Source of the DNA: an uncultured Collinsella sp.
GTDB lineage: Bacteria; Actinomycetota; Coriobacteriia; Coriobacteriales; Coriobacteriaceae
Assembly (NCBI GenBank): GCA_902470895.1
Contig: CABRID010000083.1
Location: forward strand, 1 to 8,800
DNA: 8,800 nucleotides
Reading direction: 5' to 3'
Shown here: positions 1-6,606 of the stretch, piece after piece
Layout: the number at the start of each line of letters is the position of its first letter
How positions within the stretch are numbered: the stretch's first letter is position 1
Made by a program: the position numbers and the translations under genes
The notes under the pieces: generated by a model
Seen by the model: the letters and a program-made list of their open reading frames with translations, nothing else
The model's database searches: none
What the model was told of the DNA's origin: nothing

Positions 1-56
1 CGAGCGGGGGCTCCTATCTTTTCAGTGCCCTCGGATTGGGTCATAGTGTCTGTCGG

Positions 57-95
57 AAATGATCCGTTGGGGACGGAGGAAAACGGATCATTTTT
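57..95 (+). terminator. Intrinsic terminator of an upstream, off-window gene
   Basis: Two perfectly complementary 12-base arms, AAATGATCCGTT (57-68) and AACGGATCATTT (82-93), flank a 13-base loop, and the T-run reaches 95. The T-run is on the plus strand only, so it most likely ends a plus-strand transcript entering from the left. The stem is AT-rich for this genome. No gene is recognisable in bases 1-56. The tgt promoter lies downstream of the hairpin, so this is not a tgt attenuator. Confidence 0.7.
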
Positions 96-173
96 ATCCT
101 GGTGCATTGGTGCAGGGGGCAGGTTTCCTTTGCACTAGTTTCTGTCGAGTCGGTGCTTCTTGCGGGTTGCCCG

Positions 174-179
174 TATAAT
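174..179 (+). promoter_or_regulatory. -10 box of the tgt promoter
   Basis: A perfect TATAAT lies 37 bases before the tgt start codon, which would give a leader of about 30 nt. No good -35 hexamer is seen at 16-18 bases upstream (the region reads TCGGTGC). A small palindrome, CGGGTTGCCCG (163-173), directly abuts the -10 box. It could be an operator or chance in GC-rich DNA. Confidence 0.6.
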
Positions 180-216
180 GGTTTGCGTATGAACCGCAAC
201 CAAGGAGTTCCAGTTT

Positions 217-1356
<1,140 letters not shown>

Positions 1357-1407
1357 GGACGGCGCGGACGCTTGCGAGACGGGAGCAACGGCAAAGGCCA
1401 AGCGGCG

Positions 1408-1468
1408 ATCGGTCGTCACGTTTGCTAACACGGTTGCGCGACCGCTGACCGATAGCTTGCAAGCGCTT
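1408..1468 (+). promoter_or_regulatory. Inverted repeats in the tgt-LOG intergenic region
   Basis: Within the 207-base gap between tgt and the LOG gene, ATCGGTC (1408-1414) is complementary to GACCGAT (1447-1453). Two overlapping perfect palindromes follow, GCTTGCAAGC (1455-1464) and AAGCGCTT (1461-1468). TTGCAA at 1457-1462 could serve as a -35 box for a weak TACCAT at 1482-1487 (19-base spacer). This is the most likely place for the LOG gene promoter and an operator, but no consensus promoter is visible. Confidence 0.3.
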
Positions 1469-1504
1469 GATGCATCGTGGGTACCATACCGAATAGTTGA
1501 TGTT

Positions 1505-1547
1505 CGGGCGGGTGTTTGGCGCATGGCGTCGACCCCGCCCGTTTTTT
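1505..1547 (+). terminator. GC-rich intrinsic terminator / candidate attenuator before the LOG gene
   Basis: CGGGCGGG (1505-1512) pairs perfectly with CCCGCCCG (1534-1541), followed at once by six T residues (1542-1547), a textbook intrinsic terminator in the plus direction. It can end the tgt transcript. It also lies 16 bases before the next ATG and only a few bases from its ribosome-binding site, so any LOG transcript started upstream must pass through it. Confidence 0.85.
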
Positions 1548-1563
1548 CTCGATAGGAGTACCC

Positions 1564-2322
1564 ATGATTAAGAACGAGAATGTCGAGGGCGAGCCTGCCT
1601 ACGACGAGACGTACCGCCGCGGTCCCGTGGTCATGCGCGGCCCCATGATTCCTAAGGACAACACCTACGCCAACCTGCTGGCGCCCGAGGAGTCGACCGA
1701 CTGGCTGCATGCCGACCCCTGGCGCGTGCTGCGCATTCAGGCAGAGTTTGTCGATGGCTTTGGCGCGCTTGCCGAGCTTGGCCCCGCAGTGACCATCTTT
1801 GGCAGTGCCCGCACGCCCAAGACCGATCCGCTCTACAAGGCGGCGCGCATGGTCGGTCGCAAAATCGCCCAGCGCGGCGTGGCGGTTATCACCGGTGGCG
1901 GTCCCGGCATCATGGAAGCGGCCAACAGGGGAGCGGCGAGCGTCAACGGCAAGTCGGTCGGATTGGGTATCGAGCTTCCGCACGAGCATGGGCTCAACAA
2001 ATACGTGAACCTCGGCATGGACTTCCGTTACTTCTTTGTGCGCAAGACCATGTTCGTCAAATACAGCTCGGGCGCTATTGTGTTTCCCGGCGGGTTTGGC
2101 ACGCTCGACGAGATGTTCGAGCTGCTTACGCTGGTGCAGACGCATAAGGTTAAGCGCATGCCGCTTGTGCTGGTGGGTACCGAGTACTGGCAGGGCCTGT
2201 TCGACTGGCTCAACGGCCCGGTGATGGATACCGGTATGATCAGCCCGCTCGATCCCGAGCTCGTACACATCACCGACGACCTCAACGAAGCCGTCGACAT
2301 TGCCCTGAGCGGGTTGATGTAG
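1564..2322 (+). CDS. LOG-family (TIGR00730-type) nucleotide 5'-monophosphate phosphoribohydrolase
   Basis: LOG-family proteins are cytoplasmic Rossmann-fold enzymes that split the N-glycosidic bond of nucleoside 5'-monophosphates. Known members act on cytokinin ribotides or on ordinary purine/pyrimidine nucleotides (PpnN type). Older annotation calls them lysine decarboxylases. The 252-residue product shows the nucleotide-binding run TGGGPGIMEAANRG (from T110), R160 in FFVRK, and the diagnostic PGGFGTLDE (175-183) with the catalytic glutamate. About 50 residues precede the core domain. ATG 1564 is chosen because AGGAG at 1554-1558 sits 5 bases upstream. A longer in-frame reading from TTG 1516 would run through the terminator hairpin and is rejected. 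The physiological substrate cannot be read from the sequence. The gene appears to stand alone, controlled by whatever lies between tgt and the attenuator-like hairpin. Confidence 0.88.
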   Translation: MIKNENVEGEPAYDETYRRGPVVMRGPMIPKDNTYANLLAPEESTDWLHADPWRVLRIQAEFVDGFGALAELGPAVTIFGSARTPKTDPLYKAARMVGRKIAQRGVAVITGGGPGIMEAANRGAASVNGKSVGLGIELPHEHGLNKYVNLGMDFRYFFVRKTMFVKYSSGAIVFPGGFGTLDEMFELLTLVQTHKVKRMPLVLVGTEYWQGLFDWLNGPVMDTGMISPLDPELVHITDDLNEAVDIALSGLM

Positions 2323-2378
2323 AGCAATCGTGCCCACTGCGACATGGATATGCAGGGCAATCTGATGCTATCTAACGT

Positions 2379-2405
2379 CAGTTTGCCATCTAAACTGGGT
2401 ATACT
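2379..2405 (+). promoter_or_regulatory. Toxin-antitoxin promoter with overlapping candidate operator
   Basis: TATACT at 2400-2405 is a good -10 box 31 bases before the antitoxin ATG; the -35 region (around 2377-2382) is poor. The inverted repeat CAGTTT (2379-2384) / AAACTG (2392-2397), with a 7-base spacer, covers the space between the promoter elements. RelB/DinJ antitoxins are ribbon-helix-helix repressors of their own operon, so this palindrome is the natural candidate operator. Its function is inferred. Confidence 0.5.
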
Positions 2406-2436
2406 GATGCAAAAGACAAGAGCGAGGAGGTTGCGT

Positions 2437-2736
2437 ATGTCTACTGCAACGGTTAAGCCTACGACGGTTCGCATCGAAGAGGGGCTCAAGGAGCAGGCGA
2501 CTGAGTTCTTGGATTCGGTCGGCCTCAGCCTCAATGCCTATCTCAATCTTGCCGTTCGGCAGCTTGTAAATCAGCGAAAGATTCCTTTTGAGATTGTAGG
2601 AAGGGCGGAAGTGCCCAACGAGGCGACGAGGCGTGCCATGGTAATCGCCGAAGCTCATGAGTTGGGGATTCTGCCGGACGATAGCCCGTCATTCAACAAC
2701 GCCGATGAGCTTATGTCATTCCTCGATGAGGGCTAG
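2437..2736 (+). CDS. Type II antitoxin, RelB/DinJ family
   Basis: This 99-residue protein is the antitoxin of the pair. The N-terminal half (about residues 8-52) fits the ribbon-helix-helix fold of RelB/DinJ proteins: TTVRIEEGLKEQATEFLDSVGLSLNAYL, then LAVRQLVNQRKIPFEIV, ending in the family's typical RKIPFE. The acidic C-terminal tail (VPNEATRR to SFLDEG) is where such antitoxins wrap around the toxin. It should neutralise the downstream nuclease and repress the operon. ATG 2437 is chosen because GAGGAGG lies just upstream (2424-2430); the longer in-frame start at 2344 would place the promoter inside the gene. The toxin gene begins 3 bases after the stop. Base composition is lower in GC than the neighbours (31 of 60 in 2521-2580 against 37 of 60 in 481-540, hand count), in keeping with the usual mobility of such modules. 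Confidence 0.88.
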   Translation: MSTATVKPTTVRIEEGLKEQATEFLDSVGLSLNAYLNLAVRQLVNQRKIPFEIVGRAEVPNEATRRAMVIAEAHELGILPDDSPSFNNADELMSFLDEG

Positions 2737-2739
2737 GCG

Positions 2740-3048
2740 ATGTTTGAGATTAAGGTCGAGGCTCAGTTTAAGGCCGACTACAAGCGAACGATGCAGAGTC
2801 ATCCGCAGCTAAAAACCGAGTTTAAGGCGGCAGTTGCCGAGCTTGCGGCACATGGTTCGCTTTCGGCGGAGTACGGTGCCCACGAGCTCTCCAACCCGGG
2901 CGGCAACTACAACGGGCACATCGACTTCCATCTATCCGACGGCCTGATCGACGTGGTCGTTCTCTACCTGCCGCATAAAACTAATCCGGTGATTCGACTG
3001 GTCAGAATGGGCTCGCATGAGGAGCTGTTCCAGGGTCCGCTGGGCTGA
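2740..3048 (+). CDS. Type II toxin, YafQ-like ribosome-dependent mRNA endonuclease
   Basis: YafQ-family toxins have a RelE-like fold and cut mRNA on the ribosome when freed from their antitoxin. The 102-residue product has the family length and order: a basic N-terminal segment (FKADYKRTMQ), a helix ending AELAAHGSL, AHEL with H48, GHIDFHLSDG with H60 and D67, a hydrophobic strand (IDVVVLYLP), and the C-terminal signature RMGSHEELF with H93 and F97. H48, H60, H93 and F97 match the expected catalytic set of E. coli YafQ (H50, H63, H87, F91). The middle loop differs: the usual H-I-x-x-D-W is expanded, and a glycine follows the aspartate. It is transcribed and translationally coupled with the antitoxin, with GAGGG at 2728-2732 as the likely ribosome-binding site inside the antitoxin gene. 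No frameshift or stop is seen, so it is probably intact. Confidence 0.85.
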   Translation: MFEIKVEAQFKADYKRTMQSHPQLKTEFKAAVAELAAHGSLSAEYGAHELSNPGGNYNGHIDFHLSDGLIDVVVLYLPHKTNPVIRLVRMGSHEELFQGPLG

Positions 3049-3060
3049 TCGCCGATTTCT

Positions 3061-3129
3061 AAGTTGCGGTGGAATAGGGATTGATTTGCGGCCGATAAGC
3101 CAAAAACAGTCCCTATTTCACCGCAACTG
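3061..3129 (+). repeat. Long intergenic hairpin repeat, copy 1
   Basis: A 22-base arm (3062-3083) pairs with 3107-3128 through 20 Watson-Crick pairs and two G-U wobbles (3072-3118 and 3081-3109). The 23-base loop can form a small inner stem (3085-3092 with 3099-3104, bulged). The element sits between the stops of the convergent toxin and degV genes. There is no T-run on either side, so it is not a classical terminator, although a stem this long could still pause or end transcription from both directions. The outer arms are identical to those of the copy at 6334-6402. Confidence 0.85.
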
Positions 3130-3141
3130 ATGTGGGTGTCC

Positions 3142-4002
3142 CTAGCGAGTTGGCTGGTAGCGGGGGCAGTAGCTGATGGCGATGGCGTCGACACCTACGT
3201 GGGTTGCGATGGTGCAGCCGATGGGGCCAGTGCCGGCGTCAACGTAGTCCTGGCCTGCGAGCGCCTGGTTGACGAGATCTTGCTCCTCGGCGGCGCCGGT
3301 CGTGAGCACGCGCACGCTCGAACCTGGGTGTTCAGCCAAGAATGCGAGGCAATCGGCCATGGTGCTGGCGACGATGCGCTTGGCGCCGCGGCCCTTTTTG
3401 ATGGCCTTGATCTCGCCCGATTTCCACTCCGGCGAAACGGCCAGGCGAATGTTGAGCATCTGCGTCAGCTGGCCGGCGAGCTTGGGCGCGCGGCCGTTCT
3501 TAACGAGGTTCTCGAGCGTGCGGGGAATCAGCAGCAGGCGGGCGTCGGGCAGCGTCGCGCGGATCTGCGCCTCGGTCTCGTCCAGGCTGCGGCCGTCCTC
3601 GCGCATGGCGAGCGCATACTCCACCAGCAGGCCCTCGGCACCCGAGCCGGTGCGCGAATCGATGCAACGCACGTCGAGCTCGTGGGTATCGGCCACCTGG
3701 CACGCGTTGGCGTAGCAGGCAGACCACTCGCTGCATAGCGAGATAAAGATGGCGCTGTCGTGGCCGTCGGCGCGCACGCGGTCAAAGAGTGCCTTGAACT
3801 CGCCGGCGCTCGGCTGCGAGGTGTGCGGCAGTTGCTCGGAACCGGCCATGCGCGCGACGTACTCCTGGGCGGTAATCTGCACCTGGTCGAGCAGGTCCTC
3901 GCCCTCGATAATCACATGCAGCGGAATCACGTAAATGCCGAGCTCTTGGGCGCGGGCGGGGGAGATGTCCGACGTGGAGTCGGTTATGATGGCAAAAGAC
4001 AT
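3142..4002 (-). CDS. DegV-family (FakB-like) fatty-acid-binding protein
   Basis: DegV proteins bind a single fatty acid; in characterised cases (FakB) they present it to the kinase FakA for phosphorylation and entry into phospholipid synthesis. They act in the cytoplasm. The 286-residue product has the family length and layout: N-terminal ITDSTSDI (5-13), the ligand-contact run HTSQPSAGEF (60-69), IDSRTGSGAEGLLV, then TLENLVKNGRAPKLAGQLTQ and MLNIRLAVS, and a GxIxxIKKGRGAKR segment. The usual SSxLSGTYQSA stretch is replaced by SLCSEWSACYANA (88-100), which may change the lipid pocket. ATG 4002 is chosen because AAAGG lies 7 bases upstream on the minus strand; a longer start at 4059 adds an arginine-rich tail not expected in the family. 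It is divergent from the HAD gene and converges on the toxin gene. No fakA is visible in the window. Confidence 0.9.
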   Translation of the reverse strand: MSFAIITDSTSDISPARAQELGIYVIPLHVIIEGEDLLDQVQITAQEYVARMAGSEQLPHTSQPSAGEFKALFDRVRADGHDSAIFISLCSEWSACYANACQVADTHELDVRCIDSRTGSGAEGLLVEYALAMREDGRSLDETEAQIRATLPDARLLLIPRTLENLVKNGRAPKLAGQLTQMLNIRLAVSPEWKSGEIKAIKKGRGAKRIVASTMADCLAFLAEHPGSSVRVLTTGAAEEQDLVNQALAGQDYVDAGTGPIGCTIATHVGVDAIAISYCPRYQPTR

Positions 4003-4073
4003 AATTGCACCTTTCGTTGGGGCGCTTGCGCGCCGCCTTCTGAGAGCAAAGTGCGACAAGTATAGTAGAGTCG

Positions 4074-4131
4074 TTCCACATTACTAGGTTCAATTGTTGA
4101 ATAGTCAACAGTTTGAAGTGTAAGTGTGGAA
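4074..4131. promoter_or_regulatory. Concentric inverted repeat in the degV/HAD divergent promoter region
   Basis: Two nested inverted repeats share one centre: TTCCACA (4074-4080) with TGTGGAA (4125-4131), and TGTTGA (4095-4100) with TCAACA (4105-4110). Several intervening bases also pair, including four G-U pairs in plus-strand sense. The region is AT-rich and holds the likely start signals of both genes. On the minus strand, TTGACT and AGTAAT with a 17-base spacer could drive degV. On the plus strand, TATAGT (4061-4066) is a possible -10 for the HAD gene. A further GTCAAC occurs at 4135-4140. An operator or leader hairpin is inferred. Confidence 0.45.
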
Positions 4132-4158
4132 ATCGTCAACTGGGGAAGAGGAATGCCG

Positions 4159-4821
4159 ATGGAGGCACTGGAGATATGCAGGCGGCCGGTCGTGTTGTTT
4201 GATTTCGATGGCACGGTGGCCGATACGGGCCGGGCGGTGATGACCTCGACGCGCAAGACGCTGGCTGCGCGCGGGTTTTCGGAGGCGCAGATGGGTGACC
4301 TGCGTCGCATGATCGGGCCGCCCCTGTGGAAGAGCTTTCACGACTTTTATGGCTTCTCGCGCGAGGAGTCGCTTGTGGTGGCCGACGAGTACCGTGCCTT
4401 TTTTGATGAGCTGGGACCGGAAGAGTACCCCGTGTTCGATGGAGTCCCCGAGCTGCTCGACTGCCTTGCCGCGCAGGGGCATCGCATGGCGGTCGCGACG
4501 TCTCGCATGGAGGCGAAGTGCATCGATATGGTGCATGAGCTGGGTCTTTCTCAGTTCGAAGCCGTGATTGGCATGAATCCGCCGCAGGGGCGCGAGACCA
4601 AGGCAGATTCGGTCCGCGATGCGCTGGCGGCGCTCGGTGCGACGGCCGACGAGGCCGTGATGATCAGCGACCGCTTTAACGATGTGGAGGGCGCGCACGC
4701 GATGGGCGTGCCATGCATCGGCATCTATTCGGGCGCGGCGGCGCCGGGGGAGCACGAGGCGGCGGGCGCCGATGCGGTGGTGCACTCGGTGGCCGAGCTT
4801 GCTAAACTTTTCGCTATATAA
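4159..4821 (+). CDS. HAD-superfamily hydrolase, phosphoglycolate phosphatase-like
   Basis: This cytoplasmic phosphatase belongs to the haloacid dehalogenase superfamily with a helical cap (subfamily IA type). Motif I is DFDGTVADT, with nucleophile D15 and acid/base D17. Motif II is the T114/S115 of VATSR, motif III is probably K148 (ETKADS), and motif IV is SDRFNDVEGA with D171 and D175. The cap contains MIGPPLWKSF, often seen in Gph/PGP-like members. The end, GVPCIGIYSGAAAPGEHEAAGADAVVHSVAEL, fits the same group. The 220-residue length is normal. ATG 4159 is preferred because AGAGGA (4147-4152) lies 6 bases upstream; ATG 4153 and GTG 4126 are in-frame alternatives, the first too close to that site. 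The substrate cannot be told from sequence. pepV follows after 54 bases with no clear terminator, so the two are probably co-transcribed. Confidence 0.88.
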   Translation: MEALEICRRPVVLFDFDGTVADTGRAVMTSTRKTLAARGFSEAQMGDLRRMIGPPLWKSFHDFYGFSREESLVVADEYRAFFDELGPEEYPVFDGVPELLDCLAAQGHRMAVATSRMEAKCIDMVHELGLSQFEAVIGMNPPQGRETKADSVRDALAALGATADEAVMISDRFNDVEGAHAMGVPCIGIYSGAAAPGEHEAAGADAVVHSVAELAKLFAI

Positions 4822-4875
4822 GTATGTGATGTGAGGGGCGGGCAGGCTCGCCGCTCATTGGTAAGGAGGTCGTCC

Positions 4876-6312
4876 ATGAATCAGGTGGAGCAGAGCGTCG
4901 CCGAGTATGTCGACGAGGTCTGGGAAGATGTCGTCGCCGATATCGAGCAGTTGGTGAGTTATCCGTCCGTGGCAGTTTCCGCCGATGCGGAGCCCGGCGC
5001 GCCGTTTGGCCGCCCGGTCCGTGACGCGCTCGATTGCGCGCTCGGCATCGCGCAGAAGCTCGGCTACCAGACGAGCGATGACGAGGGCTTTGTGGGCATT
5101 GCCGATATTCCGGGCCGCGGCGATAAGCAGCTCGCGACCATCTGCCATGTGGACGTGGTGCCCGCCGGCCCCGGTTGGAACACCGACCCGTTTGCGATGG
5201 AGCGTCGCGAGGGCTGGCTGCTCGGCCGCGGCGTGATCGACGACAAAGGTCCGGCCGTGCTGTCGCTCTACGCCGGCGCCTATCTGCTCAAGCACGGCAT
5301 TACCCCGCGCTACACCTTCCGCGCACTGCTGGGCTGCGATGAGGAAGTGGGCATGTCCGACGTTCACCATTATCTGGAGAACCACGCAGACCCCGATTTC
5401 CTGTTTACGCCCGATGCCGAGTTCCCGGTCTGCAATGCCGAGAAGGGCCAGTTTGGGGCGACGTTCGTGAGCTCCAAGATTGACGGCGGGCGCATTGTGT
5501 CGTGGAGCGGTGCCGAGGCGAGCAACGCTATTCCGTCGCAGTCTATCTGTGAGCTTGCGATTGCCGTCGATGAGCTGCCGGCGCCCGTTGAGAACGCCGA
5601 CCGCCTGGAGATTACGGCGCTCGAGAACGGCCATGCCCAGATTTTTGCGCACGGTATCGGTGGCCATGCCTCGATGCCCGAGGGGACGATCAACGCCGTC
5701 GGCCTCATCGTGACGTACCTGCGCGAGGCCGAGGACGCGTTTGGCGCCCGTGACAAGCGCCTGTTGACGCCCGCCGAGCACGAGTTTGTCAAGTTTTTGG
5801 CCTTTGTGCATGCGGACGCCTATGGCCGCGGCCTGGGTATCGATGCGACGAGTCCGGCGTTTGGCCCGCTTACCTGCAACGCTGGCGTCATCCGCGTGGC
5901 GGATGGCCATATCGAGCAGGTCATCGACGTGCGCTTCCCCGACAGCACGAGTGCCGATACCATCCGCGAGCAGCTCGATCCGCTCGTGGGCCGTTTCGGC
6001 GTGACGTGCCAGCTGGGTCGCGCGAAGGTGCCGTTCTCGGTCTCTGCCGATGATCCGGCCGTGAAGGCGCTTATCGATACCTATAACGAGTTCACCGGCA
6101 AGCATGCTGAACCCTTTGCCATGGGCGGCGGCACGTACGCGCGCAACTTTGCCCGCGCCGTCTCGTTTGGCCCCGAGGAGACCGGCCTGGAGCTGCCCTC
6201 GTGGGGCGGCCAGATGCACGGCCCCAACGAGTGCGCCAACGAGGAACAGCTCAAGCAGGCGCTCAAGATCTATATTGTTGCGATCCTCCGTTTGAATGAA
6301 TTAGAGCTTTAA
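4876..6312 (+). CDS. pepV: M20-family metallo-dipeptidase, PepV/Sapep type
   Basis: PepV/Sapep enzymes are cytoplasmic two-metal dipeptidases (Zn or Mn) that split dipeptides after peptide uptake. The 478-residue protein has the expected length and the full metal site: H91 and D93 in CHVDVVPAGPGW, the bridging aspartate at D122/D123 in GRGVIDDKGP, E156-E157 (catalytic base and ligand) in CDEEVGM, D180 in TPDAEFP, and H448 in QMHGPNE. H264 in GIGGHASMPEG is the conserved histidine of the lid domain. GGGTYAR near residue 420 is also typical. ATG 4876 is fixed by AAGGAGG at 4863-4869; an upstream in-frame GTG at 4831 lacks such support. The gene follows the HAD phosphatase and is closed by the hairpin at 6334-6402. 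No signal peptide is present. Alternative M20 names (succinyl-diaminopimelate desuccinylase) are less likely given the PepV-specific motifs and length. Confidence 0.93.
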   Translation: MNQVEQSVAEYVDEVWEDVVADIEQLVSYPSVAVSADAEPGAPFGRPVRDALDCALGIAQKLGYQTSDDEGFVGIADIPGRGDKQLATICHVDVVPAGPGWNTDPFAMERREGWLLGRGVIDDKGPAVLSLYAGAYLLKHGITPRYTFRALLGCDEEVGMSDVHHYLENHADPDFLFTPDAEFPVCNAEKGQFGATFVSSKIDGGRIVSWSGAEASNAIPSQSICELAIAVDELPAPVENADRLEITALENGHAQIFAHGIGGHASMPEGTINAVGLIVTYLREAEDAFGARDKRLLTPAEHEFVKFLAFVHADAYGRGLGIDATSPAFGPLTCNAGVIRVADGHIEQVIDVRFPDSTSADTIREQLDPLVGRFGVTCQLGRAKVPFSVSADDPAVKALIDTYNEFTGKHAEPFAMGGGTYARNFARAVSFGPEETGLELPSWGGQMHGPNECANEEQLKQALKIYIVAILRLNELEL

Positions 6313-6333
6313 GGTCTCGCGGTTTCCCAATCT

Positions 6334-6410
6334 AAGTTGCGGTGGAATAGTTCCTAGAATGGGCCATTTGATGGCCAAGCAGGAACTATTTCACCGCAAC
6401 TTTGTTTTTA
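6334..6410 (+). terminator. Long intergenic hairpin repeat, copy 2, acting as pepV terminator
   Basis: The arm 6334-6355 pairs with 6381-6402 over 22 positions with one G-U wobble (6345-6391). Inside the 25-base loop, GGCCAT (6362-6367) and ATGGCC (6371-6376) form a second hairpin. A T-rich tract (TTTGTTTTTA, 6401-6410) overlaps and follows the stem, so this copy should end the HAD-pepV transcript. The outer arms TCTAAGTTGCGGTGGAATAG and CTATTTCACCGCAACT are identical to the copy at 3061-3129. Confidence 0.8.
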
Positions 6411-6446
6411 TTGGTGTAAAAGGCGGGTCATGCTTGGTGGCGGGTT

Positions 6447-6463
6447 TGTTATTCGTTTGTAAA
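6447..6463 (+). promoter_or_regulatory. Candidate PHO box upstream of pstS
   Basis: TGTTAT (6447-6452) and TGTAAA (6458-6463) are direct repeats with exactly 11-base spacing, inside GTTTGT-N5-GTTTGT. Read on the minus strand they are TTTACA and ATAACA, close to the TTAACA-type repeats bound by Bacillus PhoP; on the plus strand they resemble the TGTCAT core of the E. coli PHO box. Another TGTAAA lies at 6415-6420. The position about 145 bases before pstS suits PhoB/PhoP activation under phosphate starvation. No convincing -10 box was found. Confidence 0.45.
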
Positions 6464-6497
6464 GGCCGTGCTGCGCTTGCGGTAAGGGTCTATCAGA

Positions 6498-6581
6498 TGC
6501 CCGTAAAAAACCGCAGTTGGCGCGGGCACTGCCCGATCGAGGCCGTATCTTTCCAAACAGCAAAGCGGGCAGGGTGCCCGC
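6498..6581 (+). promoter_or_regulatory. pstS leader with alternating TGCCCG/CGGGCA blocks
   Basis: Five copies of one hexamer occur in alternating orientation: TGCCCG 6498-6503, CGGGCA 6523-6528, TGCCCG 6530-6535, CGGGCA 6566-6571, TGCCCG 6575-6580. The last two lie in a perfect 7-base-pair hairpin, GCGGGCA-GGG-TGCCCGC (6565-6581), which ends 14 bases before the pstS ribosome-binding site. Each CGGGCA can pair with the block on either side, so alternative folds are possible. No T-run follows, so it is not a terminator. Function is inferred. Confidence 0.4.
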
Positions 6582-6606
6582 GAGTCGCATGTACGAAAGG
6601 AAGATC

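Noticed and set aside
1516..1563. N-terminal extension of the LOG protein from TTG 1516
   Set aside because: It would encode the terminator hairpin and has no ribosome-binding site; ATG 1564 has one.
2332..2357. TGCCC...GGGCA after the LOG gene as a terminator
   Set aside because: Only five pairs around a long loop and no T-run.
2344..2436. N-terminal extension of the antitoxin from ATG 2344
   Set aside because: It would include the promoter and operator; GAGGAGG supports ATG 2437.
3130..3738. 202-codon plus-strand open frame inside degV
   Set aside because: Overlaps the whole 3' part of degV on the other strand and has no family features.
4841..4856. Weak GC hairpin between the HAD gene and pepV
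   Set aside because: Stem of about four pairs without a T-run; not enough to call a terminator.
4855..6219. 454-codon minus-strand open frame antisense to pepV
   Set aside because: Composition typical of a codon shadow (H, R, A, G rich); the plus-strand pepV carries all catalytic motifs.
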